Below are positions 1 to 11,273 of a stretch of DNA of 64,000 nt, piece after piece. Below the pieces are notes generated by a model, which was not told where the DNA came from, did no database searches, and saw only the letters and a program-made list of their open reading frames with translations. Source of the DNA: Bretschneidera sinensis (Eukaryota; Streptophyta; Magnoliopsida; Brassicales; Akaniaceae). Positions within the stretch are counted from its first letter, which is position 1, and every line of letters begins with the position of its first letter. The position numbers and the translations under genes were made by a program. The DNA is taken from positions 56,080,084 through 56,144,083 of the forward strand of contig CM043705.1 in assembly GCA_023935145.1 (NCBI GenBank). The letters are read 5' to 3'.

Positions 1-41
1 ACCTCCAAATAATGCCCACATAATCCTACAACTCAACTACA

Positions 42-223
42 TTGGCTATGTCCCTATTCAAACCACATAAAAATCTGGACATTGTGGCCTCCCGATCCTC
101 CTCTACATTAGCTTGAATCATAGCCACCTCCGTTGGCTATGTCCTTATTCAAACCATTTAAAAATATGGCCATTGTGGCCTCCCGATCCTCCTCTACATT
201 AGCCCGAATCATAGCCACCTCCA
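42..223. repeat. 91-bp direct tandem duplication inside gypsy gag
   Basis: The segment starting TTGGCTATGTCC at 42 recurs at 133 with a few substitutions, giving two head-to-tail copies of 91 bp. Because 91 is not a multiple of three, the duplication shifts the gag frame and ends the readable gag ORF. It is a local lesion in this copy, not part of the family structure as far as I can see. Confidence 0.85.
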
Positions 224-905
224 TCTCCTTATGGTAATCCTTTACACTCCTAGACCCTTGTGTAATGTTTTGTAATTTTTGGTGGAGGTCTCTATAGTAG
301 TGGTTAGGTACAAATCTCCGCCTCATGAGAGCTTTCAACTCACCCCATGTTTCTACAGGTCTCTCATGATTCCTCCTCCTATTGGTCACTAATTGATCCC
401 ACCAAATAATTGCATAATCAATGGATTCAATTACCGCCAACTTCACCTTTTTCTCCTCTGAATAATTATGACAATAAAAAATAAACTCTATTTTCTTCTC
501 CCACTCTAAATAGACTTCAGGGTCATTCCTACCTTGGGAAGATGGTATTTTCATTTTGATGCTCCCAAGGTTCCTATCTACCCCATCTCAACCCCTTGGA
601 TTTCTCCTAGGTCCTCTTCCATGCCTACCTCCTCTAGGTCTGCCCATTCCACCCATTCCAAATTTAGATGCTATGTCTTCCTCATCCTAATCATATTTTT
701 TGTTCTCATACTCATTTTCAATGCTAGGCTCGTGTCTCCTCCTATGTCGTCCACCTTGCAAATTTCTAATCACTACCTCTTGCTGATCCATCCTATCCTC
801 ACCTCCCCAAACACCAAATTCAACCGTTCAAACTGTTGTTGCATGGCCTACAACACAAAGAATGAATTATCCACCTCCTCTTTAGGTGTTGAGTCACTCT
901 TATGA
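108..905 (-). pseudogene. Ty3/gypsy gag (Retrotrans_gag), frameshifted
   Basis: The open part (554 to 108) has the plant gypsy gag core: [11 protein letters not shown], then a WWDQL block, [14 protein letters not shown] and the [29 protein letters not shown] helix, matching the capsid-like Retrotrans_gag family. Upstream on the same strand (905 to 555) the N-terminal gag is still readable in pieces, including a QQQFERLNLVFGEV segment after an ATG near 905, but stops and frame changes separate it from the core. The 91-bp tandem duplication at the downstream end breaks the frame again. It has no zinc knuckle in the window. It is a dead gag; the family assignment is firm, the lineage is not. Confidence 0.8.
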
Positions 906-909
906 GACA

Positions 910-1595
910 TTTTTAAAGCATTACAAAACAAGAATGTTAGTGATAAAACCTTACACACTCTCTTACGTGTTTACGCTCAACTATTGTCACTCCACTCGTG
1001 TTTCACTCTTTTGGCCTTTTCCAATACTATTCTCACCCACTCTTGCTGTTTACCTCACATATTTTCCCTTTCAAGTTCTTTAAGAACTAGTTGAACTAAA
1101 TCAAGACACAACCTTGTATTATTCCAACCGACAATAGATTCAAGAAACAAGAAAGGAAAAAAAAAATGACATAGATCTCAATGAATTTGTACAAAGAAAA
1201 GAGCAATTAGGAAACAAGATACTAAAGATGATATATTCAACCCATTTGAAGATAAATATCAATCAACACCAAATCACTTCAATTTTCGGATTGCAAAGTA
1301 TATCAAACAGCCAATTCTGATTTTTTTTTTTAATAACTATGCATCAACCTTTGAATACACTGCCTTTTTTTTAATATAGATTCAGTCACAAACAGCAAGG
1401 GCCGAATTAGGCCTACATCAATTAAAAGACATGGGCTAAACATCTTCAAGCCAAAAACATCCTAAACTACACGCCTATAGCTAATAAAAGAAGTCCACTT
1501 AATGAATTAAATAGGCCCAAACGCCTACAACCATAGAAATATAAAATAGGCCCACATGCCTATACTTAATGAAATAAAAAGTCTACACAAAACCA
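910..1595 (-). other. Non-coding stretch of gypsy remnant (LTR/leader-like)
   Basis: No coding signal. On the minus strand it is T-rich, with short repeats built on 'gcctattt' near 1500-1560, and leads into the gag start near 905. This is consistent with LTR plus untranslated leader, but I could not identify paired LTR ends. Confidence 0.4.
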
Positions 1596-1835
1596 TTAGG
1601 CTATGCCACCCCCCTCTATAGCTTGTATCACATGGATTAAAGCTGGTTCTTCTTCTTTCAAGCGTATCTTGAATGTTAGGGTCTTGCTCGATAAATTTTC
1701 AAACTCGACCGAAGTGGATTGCACCAATCCTTGCATTGCTTCCTTGATCTTCTTAGCTCTTGACCTTGTGATTGGCCCATTTAGAACTTGCAATAGATCC
1801 TTAAGACTTGGTCCACCATGGTGCCCATCAACCTA
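1596..1835 (-). pseudogene. Ty3/gypsy polyprotein C-terminal tail fragment
   Basis: The minus-strand ORF contains GPITRSRAKKIKEAMQGLV, a signature that in many plant gypsy polyproteins lies at the extreme C-terminus after the integrase. Nothing of integrase or RT precedes it; the sequence upstream on this strand is the F-box pseudogene. So only the last ~65-80 codons of pol remain and they end at a natural-looking stop at 1596. Confidence 0.65.
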
Positions 1836-1839
1836 CCTC

Positions 1840-2845
1840 CAAGTAACATGTGCAGCTTAGAAACAAAGTCTCAAGGTGGGGGAGGTCGACAGGAAGCCTA
1901 GAAAGAGGCCAAATTACTCCATCACTGATTCTGTGATGAACAACATGGGTGAATACAGATTTTAGATTTGTCAGCCTCTCGAACGTGAAATTTATTAAGT
2001 AACCCTTGTATTCCCATGTTTCAAGATCAATTCCATTTATTTCTTTCACTTCGAGTTCATTGCAGCCATACACATTTAGGTACTTCAGATGACGGCACGA
2101 AGGATGCTCAATCTTTAAGTGATGTATGTTATAACATTCATATAAAGAAAACCACTTGAGGAGGCAACAATTAGATAATAAATTCTGCAAACAAGTATGA
2201 GATACCAAATCTACCAACATGAGATCAAGAGTTGTGATGGTGCTGAAACCTAGGAAATTAGAGCTTTTCGGGGCCAGGTTGCAATTTACCAAACGCAAAT
2301 ACTTTAAGGATGTGTTCCTTAGGCCTCTCACACTCCCATCGTCAAGAAGAAGATCATCACAAGGAAAATCATAAAAAATCATCATCATCATCCAAAGCAC
2401 AAAAACAATTTTCTTGGAACAAATTAAGATCAAATTCTTCTACTCCCCTTTGAATGGCGTGACTGATCCATTGATCAAGATGAGAACCATAATTATTGCG
2501 GCGAAAAGTGAAGCAAGCCTCTGAGTTAAGATGTAGAAAGAACTGACCTATAGAATTCAAAAAGGATAGCATTCTTTTGCAGGAAATTAATAGTCTCTGG
2601 AACATATTGTTGTGAAAATAGGTATAATTGTTATCATAAAACTCATTACTGTTCAACATGTTATCTGAATCGAAGTTGAGGTTTGATAGAGATGTAGTCC
2701 AAAGGTACCTCCATCTAGTTGAAAGAATACAAGTCCGTACTGCTTCTCTCATCGTGAGACATGATAAGATGGTGCCTAGAATACTGTCGGGAAGTTGGCT
2801 GATTTGATCATCATCTTGTGTGTTCCTTTTAGATTTAGTTTCCGT
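1840..2845 (-). pseudogene. F-box/LRR (FBD-type) protein pseudogene
   Basis: F-box/LRR proteins are SCF ubiquitin-ligase substrate receptors. On the minus strand, 2815-2690 encodes a textbook N-terminal F-box: ISQLPDSILGTILSCLTMRE, then VRTCILSTRWRYLWTT. It is followed by leucine-rich repeats (LKYLRLVNCNL, FSTITTLDLMLVDL, LKYLNVYGCNEL) and the LPHLETLFLSC segment that normally precedes the FBD domain. Three lesions are visible: the expected start codon reads ACG at 2845-2843; a one-base shift near 2370, in the GAT repeat/T-run, separates two overlapping frames; and homology stops near 1840 where gypsy sequence begins, removing the C-terminal FBD region. Non-functional, but the gene family is clear. 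Confidence 0.85.
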
Positions 2846-2869
2846 TCTGTTTTCCCTTTAATCTCTTTG

Positions 2870-3525
2870 GTGTTACCAATTTTAGGCCATGACACTATAA
2901 CTTAAAGCAAGAAGAGGATGACTATAGTCTCATAGGGGAAGAATGATGAAGAAATGAATGTTATGATACTATCAAAGACTATGTTTTGTCTTCTTGGTAA
3001 TGAGGTGAGTAGATGAGATATAATTTAGGAAAATTAAGGAATATTATTAATAGATCACCCAAATGAACAACTAGCACATGTTAAATCTTGTTGCACCGGA
3101 GTGGCAGAGGATATCCTAGTAATTTCCTTCAATTCCAATTTAGTCTTAGTTGGTTCTGCACATTTTAGTGTGAAATATCATGTGCATATTTTTTAAGCAT
3201 AATGAGACAAGAAGTTGTTAGTTTTACATCATCAAATTTAACAGCGCCTAACCATTAGCTGTCAGGAGTTTTTGACAGTTCAGTAGTGCAATTACAGCAT
3301 CTTACACAAATTCAATTTCCTAGTCTATTTTTCATAATGCTTTTTTTTTTGGGTATTTGATACTTTGACCTTCTGTTCCTTGGAAGCTAAAACTGTTTTG
3401 GAAGGTAAGCCAGACGGCACCTAAATAAGCTGTAGTTTTCATGGTTCTTCTCCCTTCGTGATGGGTTCTGTCTACATATGACCAATTTCAACTATGTACC
3501 TAAATAGATTACCAAAATGAACATT
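2870..3525. other. Intergenic DNA with no recognised feature
   Basis: AT-rich sequence upstream of the F-box pseudogene. I see no coding frame, RNA gene, transposon terminus or copy elsewhere in the window. Confidence 0.5.
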
Positions 3526-3529
3526 TATA

Positions 3530-4266
3530 TTTTTTTACTTTGGTAGAAATTACTACTGTGAATCAGTTGCAACATATATACTTGCATGAACTACAGGACT
3601 TACGAATTACTCCTGTGAATCAGTTACAACTTTCAATTTACAACTTTTAACTGATTATATTTCCAGCTAGCAGGACTTACGAATCAGACTTAATTAAATT
3701 ATTTTCACAAGAAAACTTCATAACTTAGCTTTCTTGATGTGAGAGTGAATTTTCGTTTAGTTTACAAATGTTTAATCTTTATGATGAATACTTTTCAACA
3801 ACTTTCAGCAATATATTTTTCATGAATACATGACAATCTCATTATCTGTACAAAATGTTTGGTAAAGTTTCTAAAAAGGTTTTTGTTTCAAGAAACATAA
3901 CTTAAGCCAAACACGAATAATCAAAAACTGAAAAACAATTTTAAAAAATTGAATTTGTGTAAAAAAAAAACTGTTTTAACAGTTGTTTTACTTAATACTA
4001 AATAACTTTTAGATCCACGGTTGTTTTAGCAACAAGTATTTCAAAAACTATTTTGAAATCCAAAAATCGAAACTACAATTACACCAAACGGTGAACATGG
4101 TTAATATATAGATGAGTAGTGTATATATCAAATGACACTAAGAGTTCCCACAAACACTTCAGTAAGATACTAGGGCAAACCCTAATATTTGAGTAAGAGA
4201 GAGCCCCTAATGAAGTGTTCAGGGGAACTCTAGGGGATATTTGATTTGTAGATTATTTCTTACATG
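3530..4266. repeat. Segmental copy of the minus-strand MIR395 block
   Basis: This stretch matches 41820-42600 over its length, with small indels. Shared landmarks include 'tgaatcagttgcaacatata', 'gctagcaggacttacgaatc' and 'gagagtgaattttcgttt', and it ends with a MIR395 hairpin in each copy. It is cut at 4267 by a CACTA terminus. It shows that the F-box side of the window belongs to the same duplicated locus as the main cluster 38 kb away. Confidence 0.85.
4128..4244 (-). ncRNA. MIR395: miR395 precursor hairpin 1 (minus strand, isolated)
   Basis: MiR395 directs cleavage of ATP-sulfurylase and sulfate-transporter mRNAs. Read on the minus strand, the 3' arm (4162 to 4142) is canonical miR395 except G13 to T. 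The 5' arm (4230 to 4210) is GAGTTCCCCTGAACACTTCA, near-identical to the star arm of the plus-strand copies at 45511, 52525 and 55428. This fixes the strand: the plus-strand reading would put three changes in the mature. The loop is about 47 nt and the outer stem pairs partly. A CACTA end lies 23 bp upstream (at 4267), so the hairpin has no promoter block like the one at 42994-43070. Probably a silenced or dead copy, although the foldback is intact. Confidence 0.85.
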
Positions 4267-4873
4267 CACTACAAAAAATTTGATACATACTAATGGTCAA
4301 AATCTGTCGCTAAAAACTAAAAAAATCGGTATAGATCTTTTTTAGCTATACCGGCAGTTTTAAAAAACGTAGCAAAAAGTAGCATAGCTATAGGGATATA
4401 CCGATGGTTTTTTGGACTTTCAGTATAGACAAAAGAGCTTTACTTACAATTTTCAAAACCGTCGGTATAGGTATCTTTACTTACGGTTTTCAAAACCATC
4501 GGTATATATACATTTATTTACGATTTTAAAAACCGTTAGTACAACTACCTTTACTTACGGTTTTAAAAATCGTCGGTACAGGTACCTTTACTTACGGTTT
4601 TAAAAACTATCAGTATAAGTACCTTTACTGACGGATTTTATCCATCAGTATATAGCTCATTAACCTATACAGACGGTTTCAGAACCATTCTTGTAGATAC
4701 ATGTCAGCTTCAATTAGATTCACAATTTTTTTTTCTCATATTTTTCATTTGCTTGTTTAATGCATAATAAATCATAATATCTAAAAAATATCAAAATAAA
4801 CAATAGAGCACACAAACACTATATGAAGAAATAATTTCATTCATCTAACAAGAGGTACATGAAACAATTCATT
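4267..4873 (+). mobile_element. CACTA (En/Spm) transposon left end fragment
   Basis: The terminus CACTACAAAAAATTTG at 4267 is the CACTA superfamily inverted-repeat start. The three bases before it (ATG) could be the 3-bp target duplication. Inside lies an array of subterminal repeats (4350-4690). I found no matching right terminus in the window, and gypsy RT sequence begins by about 4874, so this is a one-ended fragment. No transposase sequence is seen. The stretch 4700-4873 is featureless AT-rich DNA that may belong to either element. Confidence 0.8.
4350..4690. repeat. CACTA subterminal repeat array
   Basis: About seven imperfect units of roughly 40 bp built on 'tttacttacggttttaaaa' followed by 'ccgtcggtata' with variants. 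Each unit contains a small palindrome (acggtttt..aaaaccgt). Such arrays near CACTA ends are known transposase-binding regions; that role is inferred here from family knowledge. Confidence 0.75.
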
Positions 4874-5367
4874 AGCCCATCCATGTGCATGCATCGAATA
4901 TTGCTAGAAGAGGGATCGAAACCTACCAGAGAGGCACAACGAAGATTAAACTAGCCTATGATGGAGTTGATAAAAAAGAAGATACTAAAGCTCATAGATA
5001 TGGGGTAATTTACCCAATCTCGAATAGCAGTGGGTGAGTCCAGTACAAGTGGTTCCAAAGAAATCCGAGGTCACTGTCATTAAGAACGAAGATAATAAGC
5101 TAGTTTCGACCCTTGTCCAAACCAGATGGCGAGTTTGCATCAACTATCGAAAACTCAACTCAGCAACTCACAAAGACCACTTTCCTCTACCATTCATCGA
5201 TCAATGCTTGAAAGGTTAGCCGGTCATTCTTAATACTATTTTTTTTTATGGTTATTCAGGCTATAACCAAATTGTGATCACACTGGAAGACCAAGAAAAG
5301 ACGACATTCACTTGTCCATTTGGTACATTTGCCTATCGATGTATGCCTTTTGGTCATTGCAATGCTT
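4874..5367 (+). pseudogene. Ty3/gypsy reverse transcriptase N-terminal fragment
   Basis: The plus strand encodes the start of a gypsy RT: MHRILLEEGSKP, then [60 protein letters not shown] and finally TTFTCPFGTFAYRCMPFGHCNA. Lesions are an in-frame stop before PMMEL, a missing base near 5031 and a stop after LKG near 5218. The domain breaks off just after the MPFG..NA motif, before the YxDD catalytic loop, exactly where the LTR of the Athila-like element begins (5368). The RT does not resume on the other side at 11716, so the break is not a simple insertion, or a later deletion removed the rest. Confidence 0.8.
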
Positions 5368-6599
5368 TGATTACGCTCAAACTAACACGCGGTTATTGTG
5401 TATTGCTGAGCTGTCGATCCCACAGGAAAAGCGAACTACAAGATAAAATATAAACCTTGACACAAAACGATGAAATTCAAATGAGAGAATATGAGTTTTG
5501 ATAACGAAATAATGTGAGAGAGTTGTGTAAATATAATGAAGATTTCAATAGAGAAATAACAAGGTTCCGGGAATCTTTCCTGAGTTCGTTGCCTTATTCC
5601 CATCTCGATTCAAATTGTTTTTATCTCGATTGCTAGTTTCACGTCCCAAACAAGCAATCGGTAAATATTCAATCACAGCTCATTAAAACTCTAATGTAAT
5701 TGCTACAAATCACTCCTTGATTTCGATTCAAGCATACATGACCTATCTTATAGATTTATCAAGAAACGAAAATATATTTCAATAACAATGCTGCAGTAAT
5801 GGACAAACCTATAAGATAAATCTACCGGAATCAATCACACCAAACAACTTGACATAAGCAGAGTTTGACTAAACTTATATGGAGGAGAAAGATGTAATCA
5901 CCGGATTAAGAGTTAATCTTCTAATCTTTACTTAATCAGAGTAAATCATAAACAATGTTTAACAATAAATCCTTACAACTGAAGCAGGAATGGAAATAAG
6001 GAACAAGTACACCTAGAGATTCATCCCTTTGCCTTGCTTTGAGATTAGCTGGACATTTGGCTCATGTTTGATGAAGAAGAATAATGGTAGCTCTCCTAAT
6101 TCCAGCCCCCTCTTTCAGCCTCCATAATGTTTCATATATAGCTCATAAGGTTTAGGGGAATTTTTGGCTCAAAAATATCATTAAAACGCCATAATTAGGT
6201 CTGAAGCGGAAACAGGGGATCGCGACGCCAATGGTGGTTATGGTTGGTTGTGGTGCTAGAGGCCGCGGCGCACACTCTTGGTCCTGGCTTTCTTAAGTTT
6301 CTGGAGGCTACAGCACCCCTGGTCCAGGCCGTGGTGAACACTCTTAAAGATTGGTTCTCTTCATTTTATCCTTTGCAACCACTCCTTCACTCCGATATGC
6401 ATCGAATCTTCGTGCTTCAAGCAACGATAGCTTTTCCGTCTCTTTTAAATCCAACTTACCTGAAAATGGATTAAAAAAAATCAATGATTCAAGAAGGACA
6501 CTTTAGAATTGTTAAGGTATAAATGTGTAATTCAACCCTAGATCAACCCTAAAATGCTAACAAATAAGTACTATTGAGTGCATTTTATGACTCTTATCA
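5368..6599 (-). repeat. 3' LTR of Athila-like element (1.23 kb)
   Basis: On the minus strand the LTR starts TGATAAGAGTCATAAAATG at 6599 and ends ..GCGTAATCA at 5368 (TG..CA). The segment 5368-5810 matches 11296-11710 closely. A polypurine tract (minus strand 'gttgggggtt') lies immediately upstream at 6601-6610. The short ORF at 6244-6474 lies inside this LTR and is not a gene. Confidence 0.8.
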
Positions 6600-8027
6600 T
6601 AACCCCCAACTAGCTTACTGCTAGTCCCTAGCAATTCAAGCGAAAAACAAGACAATATGAAATGAATTCTATAGTAGAAATCAAAATAAAGCAATGTTAG
6701 CGTTAATCCAAGAGTAATTCAACTTTTTGTCTCAAAAATCGCATATAACACACATTATTTAGAATCATTAAATATCACCCAAGTCCAAAAGTAATCCAAA
6801 CATCAATCTTAAAATCGTTATCGACTCTTGACATCCATCTTACCACAAGCCATTAATCCAAACACCCAGATGATTTTATGCACAACATTCATGAATACAA
6901 GTCTTGGTCTCTAAAAACATATTAAATTGAGTGACATCAATCACAAATCAAACTCTATAGGCTCACCTTTCGAATCACTCTCCACTATTGTAGAAAAATC
7001 ACACTACGTTGGATCAATAGGTCTTTAATAAGCTTGTAACGTTAGGCTAAGGTAAAGGTCAAGAAGGAATGAGAAGGATTAAACAAGTAAAAGAACTCAA
7101 TCTCTTAATTTTAAACACAATTCTTTAAGTACTAGATAACCTTACTTCAACACCCAACTCTTTCAACCATTTTTCGAGTATTTCTCTCAATAAATCACCA
7201 CTTTTTTTTTCTTCTTTCTTTGCCATAATTCACTTTTTTTTTAAATTTTATTTTGGCACATAACCATTCACCTCCGTTTTCATTTTTTTACTCATTTCCA
7301 CAACCCCCAACTTATCTCTTTTAATGTACTTGGGTTATGGTAGTAATAATTTTTTTCATATTTCCATCCTTTCTCCTCTTAAGTACTTCTCAATAAATGT
7401 GTATAAACTAAGTTCTCTTAAAAGAAAGGTAATGATAAAATATATTTAGGCTCATAAAGGTAAGTAAATGGGTTATCGAAAGAAACAAGACTCAATTTTT
7501 TTTTTTTTAAAACATGTGACTAGCGATAAATATAGCAAAGGTAAGTTTGAATGGCTCAAACAGTCCAAAAATGGCCTACATCATATCCTGAGTAGTGTGC
7601 ATTCTAAGATTTCGCCTCAAGTGATTATCAAATAAGTTCTAGAGCTTGTCAAGATCGCAAAAGTATTCACAAAACAATCGCACATAAAACTTCTCTAAAT
7701 GTTTTAGACTAATCATGCAATCTTATCGCAAACCAGAGTTTCAAACCAAATGAAGATTGACACTTATTCTCAAACCAAAGCAAGATTTAGTTTCTTCTAA
7801 ACACTATATGCTATCTCAATTAGGCTCATATCATTGACATGTGAATTAACTCTAAGGCTAACACAAAGCATGCTAAGAACAAACTATATATATATATATA
7901 TATTAATTTTTTTAATAGATTATCCTAACAAAAAAATGTATGAAAACAAAACAAACGAATTAAAACGAAAAAGGGAAGATGACACCAAACAATTCAATGG
8001 TATGCAATAAGAAATGTGTTTCCTCCA
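6600..8027. other. Non-coding 3' region of Athila-like element
   Basis: Long AT-rich stretch between protease and polypurine tract with no domain in any frame. It includes an (AT) run at about 7886-7905 and T-runs near 7200-7260. Long untranslated regions near the 3' end are usual for Athila/Tat elements; here the missing pol may also have been deleted from this interval. Confidence 0.5.
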
Positions 8028-8429
8028 TGATGCCGGGCAGAATAACGATTATTCTGCAGGCTAGTCGAACAGATAGTTCACAGGGGGTAACATAAGAAAA
8101 AAACCCTAAACAATACAGAGAAACAACTCTGATGTTTTATTCAAAATTATGCAAATACAGTAATAATGATTATGAAACCTTAAAACCTTATTTACAAGGT
8201 CGAAGCTAAAATAAGAAAATTAAATTAAGGCTGAATTTAAATTAAATAAAATAAAAAGTTTTCAAAAAACTGTAAACTGCCAATTTGAGGGCCTAAACGT
8301 CATTTTTTGGGCTAAAATCCCGCTACATTGAAAGCCCTCAGTTTTGTTTGTTGGCCCGTTTTCAATCAGATTAGGGTTCCGAGGCCCAATCTGAGCCCGT
8401 GGCCCATTCTAGGTAGTCCACCTGCATCA
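8028..8429 (-). mobile_element. Solo LTR, same family as the element at 48572-51380
   Basis: It begins TGATGCCGGGCAG and ends CCACCTGCATCA. The inner sequence (attctgcaggctagtcgaa, cagtttacagtttt and similar blocks) is the reverse complement of the LTRs at 48572-49055 and 50883-51380. Flanking 5-mers are CTCCA (left) and GTCCA (right), a target duplication with one difference. At 402 bp it is shorter than the 484-498 bp full LTRs, so it carries internal deletions. Confidence 0.8.
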
Positions 8430-8714
8430 GTCCACCTCCAACTTAAGATAATCATTGTCCTCAATGTGAAAGCAAAAGTTAAGGAAACTCCATTTTTAAC
8501 CAAAGGTGCGATGAGCTGAAAATTGTGCACGATCATTTGAACTGATGCACATTTTTGTCCCTAAAAAAGAAATACGAAGGTATACTGGAAAACAACAAAA
8601 TACTAATAATAAACAAGAAAAAGAAATACGAAAAAAAAGGATATGTTGTGGGGTACCTTCCATGAGTGCTAAGTTTTACGTCTTCAGCCAAACTCGACAC
8701 TTCTTCACAAATGG

Positions 8715-9574
8715 TTACCATGATTTCTTAATAAATCCCTGCGACTTATCAAAAACATCAACAACATTAATAGCATGGGGATAAATGGAAGAATCATCAA
8801 ACTCAAAATTATTAAGAAGGAATTTTAAAGAGTTAGAATTATCCTTGATGTACTTATCCTCCATAATAAGCTCATCGATCATGTAAGTGTCGAAACACTC
8901 ATCCTCTTCATGTGGCTGCCTTAACACTCGAAAAACATTCACCTCTAGAGTTATATTTCCAAATGATAATGTCATTAGGCCATTCCTACAATTAATGAGG
9001 GCATTGGCGGTGGCAAAGAATGGTCTTCCAAGTATCAAAGGAATTTTCGACTCCGCATTCACAGTAGAAATGGTATCTAAAACCAAAAAGTCAATGGGAT
9101 AATAGAATTTGTCAATTTGCAATAAAACATCTTCCACAATACCTCTTGGTTTTCTTTCCGATCGATCTGCTAGTTGAAGTGCCACGGAGGTAGTTTGATC
9201 TCACCTAGACCGAGTTGCAAGTAAATGGAGTGTGGCATGAGGTTCACACTAGCTCCCAAATCTAGCAATGCTTGGCCACAAGATTTGTTTCCAATTTGGC
9301 AAGCCACCGTTGGACAGCCCGGATCTTTATACTTGGGTGGTGTCTTGCAATCAATTTTCGCACTTGCTTGCTCCGTCAAGAATGCCATCTTCTTCACATT
9401 GTGCCTCCTCTTGAGTGTGCATAGATCCTTAATGACTTTAGCATAGTTGGGAACTTGTTTTATGACATGAAGAAGAGGGAGGTTAATTTTAACATGCTGA
9501 AGTTGTTCAAGAATCTCACCTTTTAGTGCTGAATTTTTCTCCTTAGGTTTAAGGAGTGCTTGAGAGAAAGGCAC
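8715..9574 (-). pseudogene. Athila-like aspartic protease region
   Basis: Two overlapping minus-strand frames make one domain. The first (9574 to 9170) carries a conserved spacer (PPLPHVIKQVPNYAKVIKDL-like) and the active site LLDLGASVNLMPHSIYLQLG. The second (9185 to 8715) continues with LQLADRSERKPRGIVEDVL, DFLVLD and the second flap motif ILGRPFFATANALI. A frame change near 9180 separates them. The DLGAS catalytic triad is intact, unlike the DSG motifs of the other elements in the window. Coding homology ends at about 8715, where RT should follow but does not. Confidence 0.8.
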
Positions 9575-9708
9575 CGGTAAAGAATCAGTATGGGCATCTT
9601 ATTCCTTGGGGGCTTCATACTTGTTGCTCATGGTGTTAGGAATCAAGTTTGATGGTAGATTGGGTGCATCAATTTTCTTACCGCTGCGAGCTACGAGTAA
9701 TTATGGCA

Positions 9709-11146
9709 TTAACCTCTTTCAACATTTTGATTGTCAAGATTCGAGGTTTGTACCATATGTTGTCCCCTTGGATTAGGTTGTGGCTGCGAAGGAAAACAAC
9801 CTTGGTCTTGAATTATCAAGAAACTAGTCAACTTTGTAAGTTGGTTCTTTATCACCTTTTGTTCCTCTTTGATCGCTTGTTGCTCCTCAAGCAACCGTTG
9901 ATTTATCATGCCTTGCTCTTCCACATTCTTGGCATGTACCTGCATAAATGACTTAAAAGCATCTTCTAAAGGTAAATATTGTTGTGGTGCATTAGATGAA
10001 GTTGCTTCCGGTCTCCATTGGGTACTAGAGTGGGGAGGAGGTTATATATCGGATCTCCAACTAAAATTAGGGTGATTCTTCCAACCGGGATTGTAGGTGT
10101 TAGAGTAGGGTGAGTATGGTTTCCCAAAGGGTATACCTAAAGCATTACACTCTCCCTTCATCTCAAAAAATCCTGGACAATCCTTAGGTACATGATCTAC
10201 CCCATTACACATAAAACAAGGTTCATGGGACTCTACCCTAGCAACAAGTTCAGCGGCTCTAGCATCCTTGGTTTTTAAGGCTTCAATTTCCTTAGTTAGG
10301 GCCTCTAAACGGGCTTTAAAGCTATTCTCTTCCTTAAATTGATAAATTTCAGCAGGTTGATTTCTCTTAGTACTTTCCATGGCATTTGATCCTGTCCAAG
10401 TGTGGGCTTTTTCTGATAGGTCATCTAGAAAATCTATGGCTTGGTCGGGATCTTTTTGAAGAAAATCTCCATTACACATCATTTCTATGAATTGCCTTCC
10501 CTACTTAGAAGTCCATCATAGAAATAGCTAACTACCCGCCAACTCTCATACCTATGGTGTGGACAAGAATTCAAAAGGTCTTTGAAACATTCCCAAACTT
10601 GATATAAGGTTTCACTCTCCTTTTGTGCAAAGTTTGAGATTTGTCTCTTGAGGTTATTAGTCTTATGGGTTGGGAAGTGCTTTTGGAAGAAGGCTCGGGT
10701 CATCTCATCTCAACTACCTATAGAGCTAGGCCTTAACGACTAAAGCCAAACCTTGGCCTTTTCTTTAAGTGAAAAGGGGAAAAACTGAAGTTTGACGGTG
10801 TCTACCATATCAGCTCTACTTTGAAAAGTTGCTACTACTTCCGCAAATTCCTTAATATGGACATAGGGGTTTTCATTCTCAAACCCATGGAAGGTTGTTA
10901 AACATTAGGGGGGAGCATGATACAAGATGGTGTGGCTGTTCGGTTAGGGTAAAAGTAGTCCTAAAGTGTCCTAGCAACATTCTCATTGTGATTGTCGGCC
11001 ATGTTAACAAAATCCTCTGAATTCTCGTTTGGGTGTGCACTATGGTTTGATCTAGGTGAGATTTCACTAACGGACGTGGAAGGAGAGGGTAACTCTATTT
11101 CAAGTCCTTTAATGAATCTACCTCGCGCATCTCTCGGTCTAAGCAT
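9709..11146 (-). pseudogene. Athila-like gag, several frameshifts
   Basis: Pieces in order on the minus strand: an N-terminal segment starting MLRPRDARGRFIKG (11146), the capsid-like core TRAFFQKHFPTHKTNNLKRQ..ETLYQVWECFKDLL (10703 to 10485), a zinc knuckle CFMCNGVDHVPKDC (C-x2-C-x4-H-x4-C, near 10220) within 10482-10042, and a glutamine/lysine-rich coiled-coil tail (9945 to 9709). Frame shifts and stops near 10960-10700, 10483 and 9950 prevent a continuous product. The match to Athila/Tat gag is by motif recognition. Confidence 0.8.
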
Positions 11147-11273
11147 ACACCAAAGAAGTTAGAGGGTAAATGAATAAAACAGAAAAAAAATTAGAAAATC
11201 AAAACAAAGAGCAAAGAACAATATTATCGTCTTGTCTCAAAGTTGACAATCTTCCTTGTTCTTAAGCGCGTTT

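Larger units (their letters stand above)
1..1840 (-). mobile_element. Degenerate Ty3/gypsy remnant, left edge of window
   Basis: Reading the minus strand, this stretch holds a pol C-terminal tail (1835 to 1596), a non-coding stretch (about 1590 to 910) and then a gag gene (905 to 108). That order is what a 3' end followed by LTR/leader and a second gag would give, so it may be the product of recombination between two copies or a partly deleted tandem. I cannot place LTR ends or a clear primer-binding site in 910-1590. The right junction with the F-box pseudogene near 1840 falls in the pol tail and not at an LTR terminus. The element continues beyond base 1. Confidence 0.7.

Noticed and set aside
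4209..4230. Plus-strand reading of hairpin 1 as a miR395 variant changed at positions 11-12.
   Set aside because: The minus-strand reading gives one change instead of three and matching star and outer stems; the plus-strand arm is the star.
6244..6474. 76-codon plus-strand ORF.
   Set aside because: Lies inside the 3' LTR of the Athila-like element and matches no family I know.
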